A stretch of DNA of 5,890 nucleotides. Origin: Bacteroidales bacterium (GTDB lineage Bacteria > Bacteroidota > Bacteroidia > Bacteroidales > UBA12077). Each line of letters starts with the position of its first letter. Position 1 is the first letter of the stretch. Shown here piece by piece: positions 4,714 through 5,890 of the stretch. The notes under the pieces were generated by a model. That model made no database searches. It worked only from the letters and a program-made list of their open reading frames with translations, and had not been told where the DNA came from. The stretch is taken from the NCBI GenBank assembly GCA_030635365.1, contig DAOVYZ010000242.1:1-5890 (forward strand), read 5' to 3'. Made by a program: the position numbers and the translations under genes.

Positions 4714-5890
4714 ATGAAGCTAAAAGATAAAAATATTTTATTGGGAATAACCGGGAGTATAGCGGCTTACAAGGCTGCTATTCTTGTCAGGTTGCTTGTG
4801 AAAGAAGGAGCCCAAGTAAAAATCGTTATGACTGAGTTAGCAAAAGAATTTATTACCCCTTTAACTTTAGCTACTTTATCGAAAAACCCAATTCTAGTAG
4901 ATTTTTTTGACCCTGAAAACGGGCAGTGGAATAGTCATGTTGATTTAGGTTCATGGCCGGATTTATACGTAATTGCTCCTGCTACTGCAAATACTATGGG
5001 TAAGATGGCAAATGCTGTAGCGGATAACTTATTACTTACTACTTATTTATCGGCAAAATGTCCTGTAATGATTGCTCCTGCAATGGATTTAGATATGTAT
5101 CAGCATCCTGCAAATTTAAAGAATATTGAAACTCTTAAATCGTATGGTAATTTGATACTTGAACCGGCAAGCGGAGAGTTAGCTAGTGGGCTGGTTGGAA
5201 AAGGGAGAATGGAAGAACCAGAAATTATTATTGAAAAAATAATTGATTTTTTCAATTCAAAAAAAAAACTAAAAAATAAACGTATACTTGTAACAGCAGG
5301 GCCTACATTTGAACCTATTGACCCGGTAAGATTTATAAGTAATCATAGCTCAGGCAAGATGGGTTATGCTGTTGCACATGAATTGGCAGATCAGGGGGCA
5401 GAAGTTATTCTTATATCAGGGCCTACCTCATTAACAATCTCAAATTCTTTAGTAACAAGGATAAATGTGGGGACGGCCCAAGAAATGTATGAATCTTCAA
5501 AAAAGCATTTCGAAAGTTGTAATGCTGCAATTATGGCTGCGGCCGTAGCAGATTTTAAGCCTTCAATTACATATACCACAAAAGTTAAAAGCAATGGAAC
5601 TGATTTGAGGATTGAATTAGAACCGAATAAAGATATTGCTGCTGCACTGGGAAAAATAAAAAAGAAAAACCAGGTATTAGTTGGTTTTGCTTTGGAAACT
5701 GATAATGAGATTGAAAATGCTAAGAAAAAAATAAATACTAAAAACCTGGATTTTATCGTTTTAAATTCATTGAAAGATAAAGGTGCCGGATTTGGGATTG
5801 ATACAAATAAAATAAGTATTATTGATAATAAAGGTTTAGAAATTTCGTTTGATATCAAATCAAAAAGAGAAGTTGCTGTAGATATAGTTG
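4714..5890 (+). CDS. coaBC: CoaBC, phosphopantothenoylcysteine synthetase/decarboxylase (3' end cut)
   Basis: Bifunctional coenzyme A synthesis enzyme. The C-terminal CoaB domain joins 4'-phosphopantothenate to cysteine using CTP, and the N-terminal FMN-dependent CoaC domain decarboxylates the product to phosphopantetheine. The frame is open for 392 codons to the window edge, about ten short of the usual ~400. CoaC motifs are GITGSIAAYK (11-20), catalytic His75 in NSHVDLGSW, APATANTMGKMA (88-99), APAMDLDMY (121-129) and GLVGKGRM (159-166). CoaB motifs are AGPTFEPIDPVRFISN (195-210, with Asn210) and SSGKMG (212-217), then AAAVADF (275-281), K290 and VGFALET. Two positions that are catalytic Asn125 and Cys158 in E. 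coli are Asp125 and Ser158 here; the only cysteine in the CoaC domain is Cys116. It is third in the bamD operon, 26 bases after the omega-like gene. Confidence 0.95.
   Translation, partial: MKLKDKNILLGITGSIAAYKAAILVRLLVKEGAQVKIVMTELAKEFITPLTLATLSKNPILVDFFDPENGQWNSHVDLGSWPDLYVIAPATANTMGKMANAVADNLLLTTYLSAKCPVMIAPAMDLDMYQHPANLKNIETLKSYGNLILEPASGELASGLVGKGRMEEPEIIIEKIIDFFNSKKKLKNKRILVTAGPTFEPIDPVRFISNHSSGKMGYAVAHELADQGAEVILISGPTSLTISNSLVTRINVGTAQEMYESSKKHFESCNAAIMAAAVADFKPSITYTTKVKSNGTDLRIELEPNKDIAAALGKIKKKNQVLVGFALETDNEIENAKKKINTKNLDFIVLNSLKDKGAGFGIDTNKISIIDNKGLEISFDIKSKREVAVDIV

Noticed and set aside
5391..5858. Minus-strand frame of 155 codons that looks hydrophobic
   Set aside because: It is the complement of the conserved CoaB domain of coaBC. 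The hydrophobic look comes from antisense reading of a lysine/glutamate/asparagine-rich AT-rich gene.
1..5890. CRISPR array, toxin-antitoxin pair, defence or secretion system
   Set aside because: No regularly spaced repeats and no genes of such families are visible; all convincing genes are housekeeping.

Overview
The window looks like ordinary Bacteroidota (Bacteroidetes) chromosome. It is AT-rich and its start codons lack Shine-Dalgarno sequences. Several upstream regions carry the phylum's TAnnTTTG -7 promoter box. The run bamD, RNA polymerase omega-like gene, coaBC is a typical Bacteroidota order. I cannot place it below phylum.

Layout: 1-320 holds a minus-strand tRNA-Pro(GGG) with its own terminator, plus a decayed 3' tRNA fragment with a second terminator hairpin. 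A decayed 5' tRNA fragment, interrupted by a 19-bp palindrome, lies at 342-380 on the other side of the intact gene. trxB (thioredoxin reductase) follows at 615-1604 and ends in a strong hairpin terminator at 1631-1659. A gene-free stretch (1660-2151) contains repeats, most notably a roughly 205-bp MITE-like inverted-repeat element (1922-2126). A minus-strand PLP-dependent alpha-oxoamine synthase (serine palmitoyltransferase / KBL / AONS superfamily) covers 2152-3393. A divergent promoter region (3394-3558) separates it from a plus-strand operon: bamD (outer-membrane assembly lipoprotein), an omega-like RNA polymerase subunit, and coaBC (coenzyme A synthesis), which runs off the right edge about ten residues short of the usual family length.

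The genes are housekeeping: redox homeostasis, amino-acid/lipid-type C-C condensation, outer-membrane biogenesis, transcription and CoA synthesis. I found no defence, secretion or other accessory gene system. The less ordinary content is in the intergenic DNA and in one enzyme: a small palindrome that appears to have inserted into a tRNA fragment, related palindromes in both arms of the MITE-like element, a tRNA-Pro flanked by the two broken ends of another copy, and a CoaBC whose decarboxylase domain has Asp and Ser where the E. coli enzyme has catalytic Asn and Cys.
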